Assembly: GCA_030696845.1 (NCBI GenBank)
Contig: JAUYRJ010000057.1
Span: forward strand, 28,528-92,527
DNA length: 64,000 nt
From: Polynucleobacter sp.
GTDB taxonomy: Bacteria > Pseudomonadota > Gammaproteobacteria > Burkholderiales > Burkholderiaceae
Direction of reading: 5' to 3'
How positions within the stretch are numbered: position 1 is the first letter of the stretch; each line of letters begins with the position of its first letter. The notes under the pieces are model-generated. The model worked only from the letters and a program-made list of their open reading frames with translations, was not told where the DNA came from and ran no database searches. Of the stretch, positions 36,523 to 46,473 are shown one piece after another. The translations under genes were made by a program, and so were the position numbers.

Positions 36523-36933
36523 TTACGCTGCGTGGGGCTTGGCGGGCTTTTCCACAATCGGTAATTCCGCCTTTTTCCAAGCGGTAAAGCCGCCTTCGAC
36601 ATGGCACACATTCGGTACACCCATGCGCCCCAGTACCTCGGCGGCAAGAGCAGAGCGCCATGCAGAACCGCAGTAGAGCACCAGACGTTTGCCGGAGCCC
36701 AAAGGCGCTTTGTAGTACGGGCTGTCCGGATCAACCCAAAACTCGAGCATCCCGCGCGGCGCATGGAATGCGTTGGGAATCATGCCCTCGCGTTCGAGTT
36801 CGCGCACATCCCGAATATCCACAAAAAGGGTTTCGGGGTCATCGAGTAGGGCTTTTGCTTGCTCTAAATTGAGGGTGTCAATCTTGCTCATCGCATCGGC
36901 GATTAAGTCTTTGTAGCCCAGTTTGAGTGCCAT
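36523..36933 (-). CDS. rhodanese-like domain protein
   Basis: 136-residue single-domain rhodanese from the ATG at 36933 (MALKLGYKDLIADAMSKI); a frame extension to 36990 has no family support. It has FVDIRDVRELEREGMIPNAFHAPRG and the active-site loop LYCGSAWRSALAA with the catalytic Cys, then GGFTAWKKAELP. It would carry persulfide sulfur; the acceptor is unknown. It is transcribed toward htpG but separated from it by two hairpins, the second a terminator. Confidence 0.88.
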   Translation of the reverse strand: MALKLGYKDLIADAMSKIDTLNLEQAKALLDDPETLFVDIRDVRELEREGMIPNAFHAPRGMLEFWVDPDSPYYKAPLGSGKRLVLYCGSAWRSALAAEVLGRMGVPNVCHVEGGFTAWKKAELPIVEKPAKPHAA

Positions 36934-37034
36934 TGGCTTGTTTCTTTCATAAGGTGAGAAATGGGTTTGGATCCACGCAGCGATCCACATGCCGATTGTA
37001 AGCAGAATTAGTCAAACTTCGATATGCTTAAACG

Positions 37035-37631
37035 ATGAGCAGAAAATTAAAATCCACCTCGATTCGACAGTGGCGAGCGCTTGCAGCCTTGACGGCATTC
37101 GTTCTGTCTGGAACCGTCTTTGCTAATAGCCCTGAGCGAACTAAGGATTTAATTGAGCCTTACGTACGCGGCATCAATTTGCAGGGGCAGGGCCGTATGA
37201 CATTTTGGGGTTTTGATGTCTACGATGCCCGTTACTACCGCGCCGATCAGCGCGGTCAAAATGGCTTTGCCTTGGAACTGAATTATTTACGCTCATTCAA
37301 GGGTGCGGATATTACGAAGCGCACCATGGATGAGATGGAGCGCCTCGGGGTGAGTGAATCTAAGCGAACGTTATGGGCTAAAAACCTCGATGCGATTTTT
37401 CCGGATGTGGTGTCTGGGACCTCGTTAACAGCGATTCATGTGCCGGAGCGTGGCACGGTGTTTTTACACAATGGCAAGCCCGTTGGTGAAATTGCGGGTG
37501 ACGAGTTTGCAAAATCGTTTTTTGCTATTTGGTTGGACGCGCGCACAACCGCGCCTAAGCTTAGAACCGCATTGATTGGCCAAGCTTGCCCCCCATTAAT
37601 CGTTAGTCCTACGTGTGAGCCCTCCCGATGA
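37035..37631 (+). CDS. periplasmic chalcone-isomerase-like protein
   Basis: 198-aa protein with a signal peptide (residues 1-30, ending SGTVFA) and a chalcone-isomerase-like fold typified by GRMTFWGFDVYDARYY, ALELNYLRSFKGADI and GTSLTAIHVPERGTVFLHNG. Bacterial members have no demonstrated flavonoid role. It begins a three-gene run with DUF3833 and DUF2878 proteins, linked to the DUF3833 gene by an ATGA overlap. In other proteobacteria this trio accompanies cyclopropane-fatty-acid-synthase-like and photolyase genes of a singlet-oxygen or fatty-acid modification cluster. Confidence 0.85.
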   Translation: MSRKLKSTSIRQWRALAALTAFVLSGTVFANSPERTKDLIEPYVRGINLQGQGRMTFWGFDVYDARYYRADQRGQNGFALELNYLRSFKGADITKRTMDEMERLGVSESKRTLWAKNLDAIFPDVVSGTSLTAIHVPERGTVFLHNGKPVGEIAGDEFAKSFFAIWLDARTTAPKLRTALIGQACPPLIVSPTCEPSR

Positions 37632-38176
37632 GATTTCCCCTCCGTATTGCAAGCTTTTTTCTAGCCAGTGCTCTGATTCTGGTTGGCTGCTCTTCCCCGC
37701 AGGTCGATCGCTACGCCAGTGAAAAACCAGCACTGGATTTAACAACGTATTTCAATGGCACGATCGATGCGTACGGCATCTTTACAAATCGCAGCAATGA
37801 AGTCGTTAAGCGCTTTAAGGTAGTTATGAAAGCGAGTTGGGTAGTGAAGGACGGCAAGCGGGTTGGTACCTTAGATGAGGATTTTTTCTACTCGGACGGC
37901 ACAACCCAAAAACGCATTTGGACCCTTACCGAAACAGCCCCCGGGGTATTTACTGGAACAGCGGATGATGTGATTGGATCAGCCGCAGGTATGGTTGCAG
38001 GTAACGCGCTCAACTGGAAATACACCTTGGCTTTGCCGGTCGACGGCACCGTGTATCACGTTCAGTTTGATGACTGGATGTACCTCATGGACGATAAGGT
38101 CATGATCAATAAGGCTCAAATGAGTAAGTTTGGGATCTACTTGGGCGAAGTAACGCTCGCATTCTATAAACGATAA
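37628..38176 (+). CDS. DUF3833 lipoprotein
   Basis: 182-aa predicted outer-membrane lipoprotein: signal sequence with lipobox LILVGC (C21), then a lipocalin-like beta domain with YFNGTIDAYGIFTNRSNEV, DEDFFYSDGTTQKRIW and FDDWMYLMDDKVMINKAQMS. The motif YFNG...GIF is that of DUF3833. Translation is coupled to the chalcone-isomerase-like gene. A lipid-binding or transport role is inferred from its usual neighbours, not shown here. Confidence 0.88.
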   Translation: MRFPLRIASFFLASALILVGCSSPQVDRYASEKPALDLTTYFNGTIDAYGIFTNRSNEVVKRFKVVMKASWVVKDGKRVGTLDEDFFYSDGTTQKRIWTLTETAPGVFTGTADDVIGSAAGMVAGNALNWKYTLALPVDGTVYHVQFDDWMYLMDDKVMINKAQMSKFGIYLGEVTLAFYKR

Positions 38177-38231
38177 TTCAGGGTGTTCATCATTTAATCA
38201 GGGCGGAGCCGAACGCGGTTTTACCTTCTCC

Positions 38232-38768
38232 ATGCGCAAGTTCATTAATTTCGTCTTATTTCAATTGGGCTGGTTCGCCTGTATTTTGGGCGCCGCCCAT
38301 GGTTATGTTCCCCTAGCTATTGCATTCTGCATTGCGGTTATCGTCTTTCACCTTTGGCAGGCGCCAGATCGCCCCAAAGAAGGCGCACTGCTTCTTAAAA
38401 TCCTGCTTTTGGGAATTGCTGTCGATACGGCCTTATTGCACTCGGGGAGCTTGTTTTTTGAATCCAGGGGCTTCATTCCAATGCTCTCCCCAATTTGGAT
38501 GTGGGCTCTATGGCTTATTTTGGGCTGCACCCTCAATGAATCCATGTCCTGGCTCAAGGGGCGCTATCTTTTATCTGGGGTGCTCGGCGCAATTGCAGGA
38601 CCGCTATCGTATTTGGCGGGAGTCAAATTAGGCGCTGCAAACTGGGGTAATGAAACCCAAGCCCTTGTTTTGCTTGGACTAATTTGGGCTATTGCCATGC
38701 CCTTGCTATTTTGGTGGGCCAGTAAAGTGCCTCAAATAAGCGCGAGCTTACGTCAAACCAAGGGATAA
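38232..38768 (+). CDS. DUF2878 inner-membrane protein
   Basis: 178-aa integral membrane protein with five or six hydrophobic segments. N-terminal NFVLFQLGWFACILGAA, VDTALLHSGSLFFE, and the C-terminal LSYLAGVKLGAANWGNE are typical of DUF2878. It is the third member of the chalcone-isomerase-like/DUF3833/DUF2878 set and lies 55 nt downstream of the second. No ribosome site is obvious. Function unknown. Confidence 0.85.
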   Translation: MRKFINFVLFQLGWFACILGAAHGYVPLAIAFCIAVIVFHLWQAPDRPKEGALLLKILLLGIAVDTALLHSGSLFFESRGFIPMLSPIWMWALWLILGCTLNESMSWLKGRYLLSGVLGAIAGPLSYLAGVKLGAANWGNETQALVLLGLIWAIAMPLLFWWASKVPQISASLRQTKG

Positions 38769-38791
38769 AAGCAGGGCATTGTAAACACCCC

Positions 38792-38820
38792 TTGCAAATA
38801 GTACTGTTTTTATATACAGT
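38792..38820 (+). promoter_or_regulatory. recA promoter (-35 and -10)
   Basis: TTGCAA at 38792-38797 and TACAGT at 38815-38820 are separated by 17 nt. The -10 overlaps the LexA box, so repressor binding would block RNA polymerase. An untranslated leader of roughly 85 nt precedes the start codon. Confidence 0.6.
38804..38819. promoter_or_regulatory. LexA (SOS) box of recA
   Basis: CTGTTTTTATATACAG fits the CTGT-N8-ACAG consensus exactly and lies between the -35 and -10 of the recA promoter, as in other SOS-regulated recA genes. lexA itself is not in this window. Confidence 0.88.
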
Positions 38821-38913
38821 AACTCCTAGATTAATTTAGACAGCACACAGCAAGACAAAAACAGCGGGATAGACCCCATTTACGGCGAAAAGGTTAAAAG
38901 CAAAAGGATGGCC

Positions 38914-40005
38914 ATGGACGATAAGAAAAAATCAGCATCATCGGAATTTGACGGCATGAGCGGCGATAAGCAAAAAGCCTTATCGGCTGCATTGGCTCAA
39001 ATTGAGAAGCAATTTGGTAAAGGCTCCATCATGCGTTTGGGTGATGCCGAGATCAACCAGGACATTCAGGTGGTATCCAGCGGCTCCTTGGGCCTTGATA
39101 TCGCACTTGGGGTTGGCGGCTTGGCGCGCGGTCGCGTGATCGAGATTTATGGGCCGGAGTCCTCAGGTAAAACCACATTGACTCTGCATGCGATTGCAGA
39201 AATGCAAAAGATTGGCGGCACCTGCGCATTTATTGATGCCGAGCATGCACTGGATGTGCAGTACGCATCGCGTCTGGGCGTCGATGTTAATAACTTATTG
39301 ATTTCGCAGCCTGATACAGGGGAGCAGGCGCTTGAAATTGCGGATGCATTAGTGCGTTCGGGTTCGATTGATTTAATCGTGATCGACTCGGTTGCGGCAT
39401 TGGTCCCGCGTGCGGAGATCGAGGGTGATATGGGCGACTCCTTACCCGGTCTACAAGCCCGCCTCATGAGCCAGGCGCTGCGCAAATTAACCGGCACCAT
39501 CAAGCGTACCAATTCCATGGTGATCTTTATCAATCAAATTCGGATGAAGATTGGCGTGATGTTCGGTTCACCAGAAACCACAACGGGTGGTAATGCATTG
39601 AAGTTTTATGCCACCATGCGCTTAGATATTCGTCGTATTGGTAGTATCAAAAAAGGGGATGAGGTCGTTGGTAATGAAACCCGTGTGAAGGTAGTTAAAA
39701 ACAAGGTTTCACCACCATTCCGCGAAGCCATTTTTGACATCATGTACGGCGCAGGAATTTCACGTGAGGGTGAAATAATCGATATGGGTGTAGAAGCCGA
39801 TATCGTGGAGAAGTCGGGCTCTTGGTATAGCTACAACGGCGACCGTATTGGTCAAGGTAAAGATAATGTTCGGGAATTTTTGAGAGAGAATCCTGAAATA
39901 GCGAAAGATATCGAAGCCAAGATTCGTGCCAAGCTGGGCGTCAAGGCAGGTGCCGCCATCGGCGAAGTAGTAGACGATGCGGAGATTGAATCGGCTGATG
40001 CCTGA
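38914..40005 (+). CDS. recA: recombinase RecA
   Basis: DNA strand-exchange ATPase and LexA co-protease, 363 aa from 38914. I prefer this ATG ([14 protein letters not shown]) to the one two codons upstream, because AAAAGG then sits 6 nt before the start. Walker [10 protein letters not shown], the DNA-binding loops (including [21 protein letters not shown]) and a short acidic C-terminus are present. It carries a LexA box in its promoter and overlaps recX by 8 nt. Confidence 0.97.
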   Translation: MDDKKKSASSEFDGMSGDKQKALSAALAQIEKQFGKGSIMRLGDAEINQDIQVVSSGSLGLDIALGVGGLARGRVIEIYGPESSGKTTLTLHAIAEMQKIGGTCAFIDAEHALDVQYASRLGVDVNNLLISQPDTGEQALEIADALVRSGSIDLIVIDSVAALVPRAEIEGDMGDSLPGLQARLMSQALRKLTGTIKRTNSMVIFINQIRMKIGVMFGSPETTTGGNALKFYATMRLDIRRIGSIKKGDEVVGNETRVKVVKNKVSPPFREAIFDIMYGAGISREGEIIDMGVEADIVEKSGSWYSYNGDRIGQGKDNVREFLRENPEIAKDIEAKIRAKLGVKAGAAIGEVVDDAEIESADA

Positions 40006-40528
40006 TTTACCAAACCCAAAAAAACAAAGCCCGAGTCTCAAAGCTCGGGCTTTGCGCCTTTTATCGCAGCGAGAGCACAGTAGGGCGGAATTGGCCAAGA
40101 AATTGGCGGATTATTTAAGTCTGAATGCAGAGGAAGGCCATCAAGGAGGGGCGGCGCCCCATCAGCAGGGCGGTACTGATACCGTTATGCCTCGTGAGGA
40201 GCAAATTGCCGCTGTACTGGATGATTTCGAAAAGCGAGGATGGCTATCTGATGCACGCTATGCCGAGGCCTTGGTTCGGCGGCGCAGCGAGCGCTATGGC
40301 TTACGCAAAATACAGGACGAGCTACAGCGTGCAGGGGTTGGCTTAGATCAGTCCAAACAACTGCTGGACGATCTGAAAAAGACCGAGTTTCAGAGAGCAA
40401 AAGAGCTCTGGGATCGTAAGTTTGGTGCCTTGGCTACGGACCAAAAGGGACGCGCTAAACAGTACCGTTTTTTAGTATCAAAAGGGTTTAACCCAGAAAT
40501 CGTCGCCCGAGTGATTGGCGGACGCTAA
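39998..40528 (+). CDS. recX: regulatory protein RecX
   Basis: Inhibitor of RecA filament extension. Start at 39998 ([20 protein letters not shown]), which overlaps the recA stop by 8 nt and so couples the two genes. The 176-aa protein has the RecX triple-helix repeats: [39 protein letters not shown] and [20 protein letters not shown]. An insertion of about 20 residues rich in Gly, His and Gln (about 51-68) separates repeat 1 from the rest. Confidence 0.93.
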   Translation: MPDLPNPKKQSPSLKARALRLLSQREHSRAELAKKLADYLSLNAEEGHQGGAAPHQQGGTDTVMPREEQIAAVLDDFEKRGWLSDARYAEALVRRRSERYGLRKIQDELQRAGVGLDQSKQLLDDLKKTEFQRAKELWDRKFGALATDQKGRAKQYRFLVSKGFNPEIVARVIGGR

Positions 40529-40710
40529 AAAGCCAATAAATCAGTGCACAAAAAGTCGAATGACGCACTGCAAAATGATAGACTTACATTCGTTTGTCAA
40601 TAACCTAATTTTTTTAAGTTGATCACGGTCAAATCTACATCATTTAGGTAAAGGCAAAATACGCAGTGTTAACCCTTTAGCTAGACCAATAGACTGTTTC
40701 CGGAGTAATT

Positions 40711-41880
40711 ATGAAAATTCACGAGTATCAGGGCAAGGAACTTCTGCGCCAATTTAATGTTCCAGTTCCAAATGGCATTCCAGCACACAGCGTGGATGAA
40801 GCCATGGAAGCAGCTAAAAAATTAGGCGGTCCGGTTTGGGTGGTGAAGGCGCAAATTCATGCGGGTGGTCGTGGCAAAGGCGGCGGCGTTAAATTAGCCA
40901 AGAGCATGGATGAGGTTCAGAAATACGCCAGCGAGATTTTGGGGATGCAACTCAAGACCCATCAAACAGGACCCGAAGGTCAAAAAGTTCGCCGTCTGTT
41001 AATAGAAGATGGTGCGGACATCAAAAAAGAGTATTACTTTAGTATCGTGACCGATCGCGGATCACAGAAAAATGTCATCATGGCATCCAGTGAAGGCGGC
41101 ATGGATATCGAGGAAGTAGCTGAGCACTCTCCCGAGAAAATTATTAAGGTATTTGTTGATCCGATGATCGGCTTAACCGATGCGCAGTGCGATACCATTG
41201 CTAAAGGTATTGGCGTACCCGAGGCGTCGATTTCAAAAGCACGTGATGTGTTTAAGAATCTGTACAAGACCTATTGGGAAACCGATGCATCCCTAGTCGA
41301 AATTAATCCATTGATTTTAGAAGGCAATGGCAATATCAAAGCCTTGGATGCGAAATTCAACTTTGACCCCAATGCCCTATTCCGTCACCCTGAAATCGTG
41401 GCTTACCGCGATGAAGATGAAGAGGATCCTGCCGAGATTGAGGCGTCTAAATTTGATTTAGCCTACATCTCTTTGGATGGCAATATTGGCTGCCTCGTGA
41501 ATGGCGCTGGCCTTGCGATGGCCACCATGGATACCATCAAATTGTTTGGCGGTCAGCCAGCCAACTTCCTCGATGTAGGCGGCGGCGCAACAGCAGAAAA
41601 GGTGACAGAAGCATTCAAGATCATGCTCAAAAATAAGAGCGTGGAAGCAATTTTGGTTAACATCTTCGGCGGCATTATGCGCTGCGATGTGATTGCCAAT
41701 GGTGTGGTGACTGCCTGTAAAGCAGTGAATTTGTCTGTGCCACTCGTAGTGCGCATGAAGGGTACGAACGAAGATTTGGGCAAGAAGATTTTGGCTGAAT
41801 CCGGTTTGCCCATTATTAGCGCTGACTCGATGGCAGAAGCGGCAACGAAAGTCGTTGCAGCCGCTAACAAAAACAAATAA
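40711..41880 (+). CDS. sucC: succinyl-CoA synthetase beta subunit
   Basis: ADP-forming succinate-CoA ligase beta chain, 389 aa, of the TCA cycle. The ATP-grasp domain shows [35 protein letters not shown] and the C-terminal ligase part [18 protein letters not shown] good ribosome site (CCGGAGT) precedes the ATG. sucD follows 14 nt later. The 182-nt gap to recX contains no gene that I can see. Confidence 0.97.
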   Translation: MKIHEYQGKELLRQFNVPVPNGIPAHSVDEAMEAAKKLGGPVWVVKAQIHAGGRGKGGGVKLAKSMDEVQKYASEILGMQLKTHQTGPEGQKVRRLLIEDGADIKKEYYFSIVTDRGSQKNVIMASSEGGMDIEEVAEHSPEKIIKVFVDPMIGLTDAQCDTIAKGIGVPEASISKARDVFKNLYKTYWETDASLVEINPLILEGNGNIKALDAKFNFDPNALFRHPEIVAYRDEDEEDPAEIEASKFDLAYISLDGNIGCLVNGAGLAMATMDTIKLFGGQPANFLDVGGGATAEKVTEAFKIMLKNKSVEAILVNIFGGIMRCDVIANGVVTACKAVNLSVPLVVRMKGTNEDLGKKILAESGLPIISADSMAEAATKVVAAANKNK

Positions 41881-41894
41881 TCAAGGAATTCACC

Positions 41895-42788
41895 ATGTCA
41901 ATTTTGATTAATAAAAATACTAAAGTTATTACACAAGGCATTACCGGTAAAACGGGTCAGTTTCATACGGAAAAATGTCAGGAATATGCAAACGGTAAAA
42001 ATTGTTTTGTCGCAGGTGTCAATCCTAAAAAAGCGGGCGAATCGATTTTTGACATTCCAATTTACGGCACCGTAAAAGAAGCGGCGCAGCAGACGGGTGC
42101 AACAGTTTCGGTAATTTACGTTCCGCCTCCAGGCGCGGCTGCAGCGATTTGGGAAGCAGTCGAAGCCGATTTGGATTTTGTAATTTGCATTACTGAAGGC
42201 ATCCCCGTGCGCGATATGCTGGAAGTGCGCAATAAGATGATCCAAAAAGAAGCGAAGGGCGGTAAGAAAACCCTGCTTTTAGGACCCAATTGCCCCGGCA
42301 TCATTACCCCCGATGAAATCAAGATCGGGATCATGCCAGGCCACATTCATAAAAAGGGCCGTATTGGCGTGGTGAGCCGTTCTGGAACCCTGACTTACGA
42401 AGCGGTTGGGCAACTTAGTGCCATTGGATTAGGTCAATCTACTGCCGTTGGTATTGGTGGTGATCCGATTAACGGCCTCAAGCACATCGATGTCATGCGT
42501 ATGTTTAATGATGATCCCGAGACTGATGCGGTCATCATGATTGGTGAGATTGGTGGGCCAGACGAAGCCGAGGCGGCACTCTGGTGCAAACAGAATATGA
42601 AAAAACCCATCGTCGGCTTTATTGCTGGCGTTACAGCGCCTCCCGGAAAGCGCATGGGTCACGCGGGTGCCTTGATTTCTGGCGGCGCTGATACAGCGGA
42701 TGCGAAACTGGCAGTAATGGAGGAGTGTGGTTTCAAGGTAACTCGAAACCCATCAGAAATGGCTAGTTTATTAAAAGCAATGCTTTAG
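41895..42788 (+). CDS. sucD: succinyl-CoA synthetase alpha subunit
   Basis: 297-aa CoA-binding subunit that carries the phosphohistidine. The CoA site ([17 protein letters not shown]) and the catalytic His segment [20 protein letters not shown] are visible. Adjacent to sucC with a proper spacing. The next gene, a TerC-family membrane protein 60 nt on, often follows sucCD in Burkholderiales. Confidence 0.97.
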   Translation: MSILINKNTKVITQGITGKTGQFHTEKCQEYANGKNCFVAGVNPKKAGESIFDIPIYGTVKEAAQQTGATVSVIYVPPPGAAAAIWEAVEADLDFVICITEGIPVRDMLEVRNKMIQKEAKGGKKTLLLGPNCPGIITPDEIKIGIMPGHIHKKGRIGVVSRSGTLTYEAVGQLSAIGLGQSTAVGIGGDPINGLKHIDVMRMFNDDPETDAVIMIGEIGGPDEAEAALWCKQNMKKPIVGFIAGVTAPPGKRMGHAGALISGGADTADAKLAVMEECGFKVTRNPSEMASLLKAML

Positions 42789-42848
42789 CAGTAAGTAGTT
42801 GTGGTTTTGAGTTGTAGTTGTTAAACACAATAATTATTAGAGGATGAC

Positions 42849-43547
42849 ATGGAATTTTTAACAATGTTAGATTGGTCTGTGGTCTTGCAGATCATTTTGA
42901 TTGATATTTTGCTGGGTGGTGACAATGCGGTGATCATTGCATTAGCCTGCCGTAACTTACACCCCAACCAGCGTCGCGCCGGTATTTTATGGGGTACAGC
43001 GGGCGCGATTGGTTTGCGTATTATCTTGACCATATTCGCAGTGACGCTCTTGCAAATTCCCTATCTGAAGGTGGTAGGCGCTTTACTACTGCTCTGGATT
43101 GGTTACAAGCTGTTGGCAGACAATGGCGGTCACGATGAAAATGACTTAGAAGCTCCAGATAAGTTATTTGCAGCAGTCAAAACCATCATCGTTGCCGACT
43201 TGGTCATGAGTTTGGATAACGTCTTGGCGATTGCAGGTGCTGCAGGGCAAGTTGATGATCAGGCCCATCAGTTTGGCTATATCGTCTTTGGTTTAATCGT
43301 TTCAGTACCTATCATTATTGCTGGTAGTCGACTGGTGTTGTTCCTGATCGATCGTTTCCCGATTATTGTCACTGCGGGCGCGGGCTTACTTGGCTGGATT
43401 GCCGGCGGTATGTTGTTGTCTGACCCAGGTGTAGTTAAGCACCTCGGAGAGGGTATTCAAGACTACGGCGTCATTGCCAGTGTTGTTGGCGCCTTGGGAG
43501 TCATGATTGTCGGTGAGCTTGCTAAGCGCCGCCATAAAAAGGCTTAA
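42849..43547 (+). CDS. TerC-family inner-membrane protein (YjbE type)
   Basis: 232-aa membrane protein with seven or so hydrophobic segments. Family signatures are IDILLGGDNAVIIALAC and ADLVMSLDNVLAIAGAAG, each containing the acidic pair in a helix that suggests metal ion handling. TerC-like proteins are implicated in Mn2+ efflux and metalation of exported proteins. It follows sucD with AGAGGA upstream of its ATG and is read toward the long hairpin before the pilin gene. Confidence 0.9.
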   Translation: MEFLTMLDWSVVLQIILIDILLGGDNAVIIALACRNLHPNQRRAGILWGTAGAIGLRIILTIFAVTLLQIPYLKVVGALLLLWIGYKLLADNGGHDENDLEAPDKLFAAVKTIIVADLVMSLDNVLAIAGAAGQVDDQAHQFGYIVFGLIVSVPIIIAGSRLVLFLIDRFPIIVTAGAGLLGWIAGGMLLSDPGVVKHLGEGIQDYGVIASVVGALGVMIVGELAKRRHKKA

Positions 43548-43603
43548 TCGCTGGCGTAGTAGTCAAAGTAGACAGTAAAATCAGAGAAATCTGATGGCGT
43601 CAC

Positions 43604-43667
43604 TCCCCTAGGAGATAGACTCTTTGTTAGATCATAGAGTCTCATTGACTAGGGGATTTTTATTTAT
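43604..43667 (+). terminator. long nested hairpin with T-tract, touching the pilin start codon
   Basis: Outer stem TCCCCTAG (43604-43611) / CTAGGGGA (43649-43656) encloses an inner stem GACTCT / AGAGTC, followed by TTTTTATTTAT and then the pilin ATG at 43668. It can act as the terC terminator. Because no Shine-Dalgarno sequence fits between it and the pilin start, it could equally be a 5' leader element for the pilin mRNA. Confidence 0.75.
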
Positions 43668-44183
43668 ATGACTAAACCACACGAGCACAACATCAACTTA
43701 ACTGAGCGCAATGGATTTACCTTAATCGAAGTGATGGTGGTTGTCGCTATCATTGGTATTTTGGTGGCCGTAGCCGTTCCACAATACCAAGATTACATCG
43801 CGCGCAGTCGCATCATCGAAGGCATGAATCTGTCTTCCAGCGCCAAGCTTGCCGTAACCGAGGCGTTTGCCACCAACAGTAGCACTCCCATGAATGAGGC
43901 AACTCGTGGGTCGTTCACTTTTTCTCCAACTCGCAGCGTTCAAGACATTGAAATTCTAGAGTCGGGCATGATTGCGATTGATTTTCAGCCGACGGTTGCG
44001 CCCAAGGGGAATAACACTTTAGTGCTTATTCCAACGAATGAGCCTGACGCGCCGATGCCAACCCCATTGGATTTATCAAAGCCGGGCGGTGCCTCTTGGT
44101 CTGGCGGATGGTCTTGCCGTTCGGCTATGTCGAGTTTGCCAAAGACCTTGCTACCTTCCGAGTGCCGGCTCGATAAAAGATAA
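43668..44183 (+). CDS. type IV pilin (major or minor PilA-like)
   Basis: 171-aa class III-methylated pilin: a 16-residue leader ([16 protein letters not shown]) cut by the prepilin peptidase before [16 protein letters not shown] with the Glu at mature position 5. A long alpha helix follows, then a beta-rich head and a C-terminal disulfide loop (Cys in SCRSAM and SECRLD). No other pilus genes are next to it. The start lacks an obvious ribosome site and lies immediately after a large hairpin. Major pilin is likely but not proven. Confidence 0.88.
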   Translation: MTKPHEHNINLTERNGFTLIEVMVVVAIIGILVAVAVPQYQDYIARSRIIEGMNLSSSAKLAVTEAFATNSSTPMNEATRGSFTFSPTRSVQDIEILESGMIAIDFQPTVAPKGNNTLVLIPTNEPDAPMPTPLDLSKPGGASWSGGWSCRSAMSSLPKTLLPSECRLDKR

Positions 44184-44225
44184 GGTTTTGCATTAAAGGC
44201 AGCATACCAAGCAAAACAGCAATTT

Positions 44226-44705
44226 CTACTTGGCGGCTTTCCACTCTCCGGATTTGCCGCCACTCTTCTCCAATAGCTTCACATCCCCCATCACCATGCC
44301 ACGGTCAACTGCTTTGCACATGTCATAAATGGTGAGGAGGGCAACCTGGACTGCGGTGAGGGCTTCCATTTCAACGCCGGTTGGTCCGGTTGTTTCCGCT
44401 TGAACTTGGCAGTGAATGGCGTGATCTTGCCTGTCGAGCTCAAATTGGATGCTAACGTGGCTGAGGGCAAGGGGGTGGCATAAGGGGATTAAGTCCGAGG
44501 TCTTTTTGGATGCCTGAATACCGGCAATACGAGCAATGCCTAAAACATCCCCTTTTTTGTGGTTACCGGCCTCGACTAAGGCGAAGGTGGCTGGTAGCAT
44601 CCAAATCGAGCCTGTGGCAACGGCAATACGGTGGGTACTGGGCTTATCGCCTACGTTCACCATATGGGCCTGGCCGGAGGAATCAAAATGAGTCAGTGTG
44701 TTCAT
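44226..44705 (-). CDS. moaC: cyclic pyranopterin monophosphate synthase
   Basis: Molybdenum cofactor biosynthesis enzyme acting after MoaA. The 159-aa product has the conserved core [34 protein letters not shown] and the C-terminal [20 protein letters not shown] and KAVDRGMVM motif. Divergent from the M48 protease gene with 23 nt between starts. No other moa gene is in view. Confidence 0.96.
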   Translation of the reverse strand: MNTLTHFDSSGQAHMVNVGDKPSTHRIAVATGSIWMLPATFALVEAGNHKKGDVLGIARIAGIQASKKTSDLIPLCHPLALSHVSIQFELDRQDHAIHCQVQAETTGPTGVEMEALTAVQVALLTIYDMCKAVDRGMVMGDVKLLEKSGGKSGEWKAAK

Positions 44706-44728
44706 GAAATAGGTTTTACCATAGAGGG

Positions 44729-46456
44729 ATGGGTATCGTAAAACACATCTCTACTCAGTGGATTTCCACATCGGTGCTAAAGCGCATCGGGCGGCAGTCT
44801 TTGGCTATGCAGTTAATGCTTGCGATGAGTGTAAGTAGCGCCCAGACCAACCTTCCCGCCACGCCATCTTCCGAGGTAGTGGTACAAGGGAACTCGGCCG
44901 CCATTCAGAACTTAGGGCGGGCAGTGCAATCCCAAGAGGCGCAATCTCCGCATTTGCCGAATAAAAATACACCTCGTACTCAGCCGAATTTGGTTTTACC
45001 GGACATGGGCGATCCTGGTGGTGATGCATTGAGCCCAGTCGATGAGCGGCGTTTTGGCGAGCGCATTATGCGGGAAATCCGCAATGACCCCGATTACTCT
45101 AATGACCTACCCACCTACGATTTTTTAAACCAAATGGAGCGTCGCCTGCTTCAGGCAGCAAAGCGCTTACAACTCGGCGGCGCTAATGCGCTGGGTAGTG
45201 CGCAATATAACTTCGAGGTGTTCGCGGTCAAAGACTCTAGTATTAATGCGTTTGCACTGCCAGGCGGTTTTATTGGGTTTCATACGGGTTTATTAGTGGC
45301 TGCAGAAACCGACTCCGAGGTCGCCTCGGTGATGGGCCATGAGACTGGCCATGTTTTACAGCGGCACATCGCTCGCTCGATGGATCGCCAGGGCATGAAT
45401 ACGATGATAGCGATCGCTGGCATGGTGCTCGGCGCTTTGGCGGCATCAAGCAATCCGTCTGCGGCGGCCGGTCTCATGACGGGTGGTCAAGCCTTATCGA
45501 TTCAGAATCAGCTGGCCTACTCTCGAGATGCGGAGCGTGAGGCAGACCGAATTGGTTTTTTAATTTTGGAAGGTAGTGGCTATGATGTGAACGGCATGCC
45601 CGCATTTTTTCAGCGGCTACAAAAGGCCACAGGCATTATGGATAGCGGTGTTCCTGCTTATGTCCGAACCCACCCCCTTACGACCGATCGAATTGCGGAT
45701 ATGCAAGATCGGGTGCGGATGGTCAATGCTAAGGCTGTTCCCAGTTCGATGGAGTTTTATCTGATTAAGGCAAGAGCGCGTTTAGATCAACAAAAGGGAT
45801 CAAGTGGTTTGTATGACGCACGTAACGTTTTTGAAAGCTTTAGCAAACAAGCCAACCTTTCAAAGCAGTTGGAAGGATTTTATGGTTTGGCGCTTGTGGC
45901 ACAGCGTCAAGGCAAAATCGATTTAGCCGAGGGCTATTTGCAAAAAACGCGGCAGTTGATACAAACCGCGATTGCCCCAGGATCCCCATTACAGCGCCAA
46001 AGCCTGGCCTTGGAAGTGACGGCATCTGAATTGGCGCTTGCCAAAGGCAAATCACAAGATGCCCTGCAAATTGCGCAGAATGCATTGCGCGCGTATCCGC
46101 AATCGGTTGCGGCTGCCGTAGCCATGATTAATTCTGAATTAAAGCTGGGCAAAACAGAGGATGCCATCACGTGGTTGCGGGCGCGTACTAAACAACAGCC
46201 AAGCGAGTCTTTGTGGTGGACCTTGCTCGCAGAGGCATACAACCAGAGTAATAACCTTCCCATGCGGCATTACGCCATGGGTGAAAAATTTGCTCTGGAT
46301 GGAGCTTGGCCATCCGCCATTGAGCAACTGCGTATTGCCCGATCTGCGGGCGGTAATAACTACTACCAAGGCTCTACAATTGATGCCCGCTTACGGGAGT
46401 TTCAGAGGCAATACCAGGAAGAACAACGCGAAGACGCTAAAAGCAAGGGCGGCTAA
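44729..46456 (+). CDS. periplasmic M48 metalloprotease with TPR domain (BepA-like)
   Basis: 575-aa exported protease and chaperone for outer-membrane assembly. A signal segment (about 27-40, [13 protein letters not shown]) precedes the M48 domain, with zinc site HETGH at 204-208 and the third ligand in [10 protein letters not shown]. The C-terminal half is a TPR array (for example [21 protein letters not shown]). BepA degrades misfolded BamA and LptD, which fits the lptD/surA genes elsewhere in the window. The start could also be the ATG at 44807. Confidence 0.9.
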   Translation: MGIVKHISTQWISTSVLKRIGRQSLAMQLMLAMSVSSAQTNLPATPSSEVVVQGNSAAIQNLGRAVQSQEAQSPHLPNKNTPRTQPNLVLPDMGDPGGDALSPVDERRFGERIMREIRNDPDYSNDLPTYDFLNQMERRLLQAAKRLQLGGANALGSAQYNFEVFAVKDSSINAFALPGGFIGFHTGLLVAAETDSEVASVMGHETGHVLQRHIARSMDRQGMNTMIAIAGMVLGALAASSNPSAAAGLMTGGQALSIQNQLAYSRDAEREADRIGFLILEGSGYDVNGMPAFFQRLQKATGIMDSGVPAYVRTHPLTTDRIADMQDRVRMVNAKAVPSSMEFYLIKARARLDQQKGSSGLYDARNVFESFSKQANLSKQLEGFYGLALVAQRQGKIDLAEGYLQKTRQLIQTAIAPGSPLQRQSLALEVTASELALAKGKSQDALQIAQNALRAYPQSVAAAVAMINSELKLGKTEDAITWLRARTKQQPSESLWWTLLAEAYNQSNNLPMRHYAMGEKFALDGAWPSAIEQLRIARSAGGNNYYQGSTIDARLREFQRQYQEEQREDAKSKGG

Positions 46457-46473
46457 GTGCTATCAGCCTGCCT

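Noticed and set aside
40529..40710. Riboswitch or sRNA upstream of sucC
   Set aside because: No conserved riboswitch core or terminator-like hairpin with a T-tract is visible; only a short TTGGC/GCCAA repeat just before the recX stop region.
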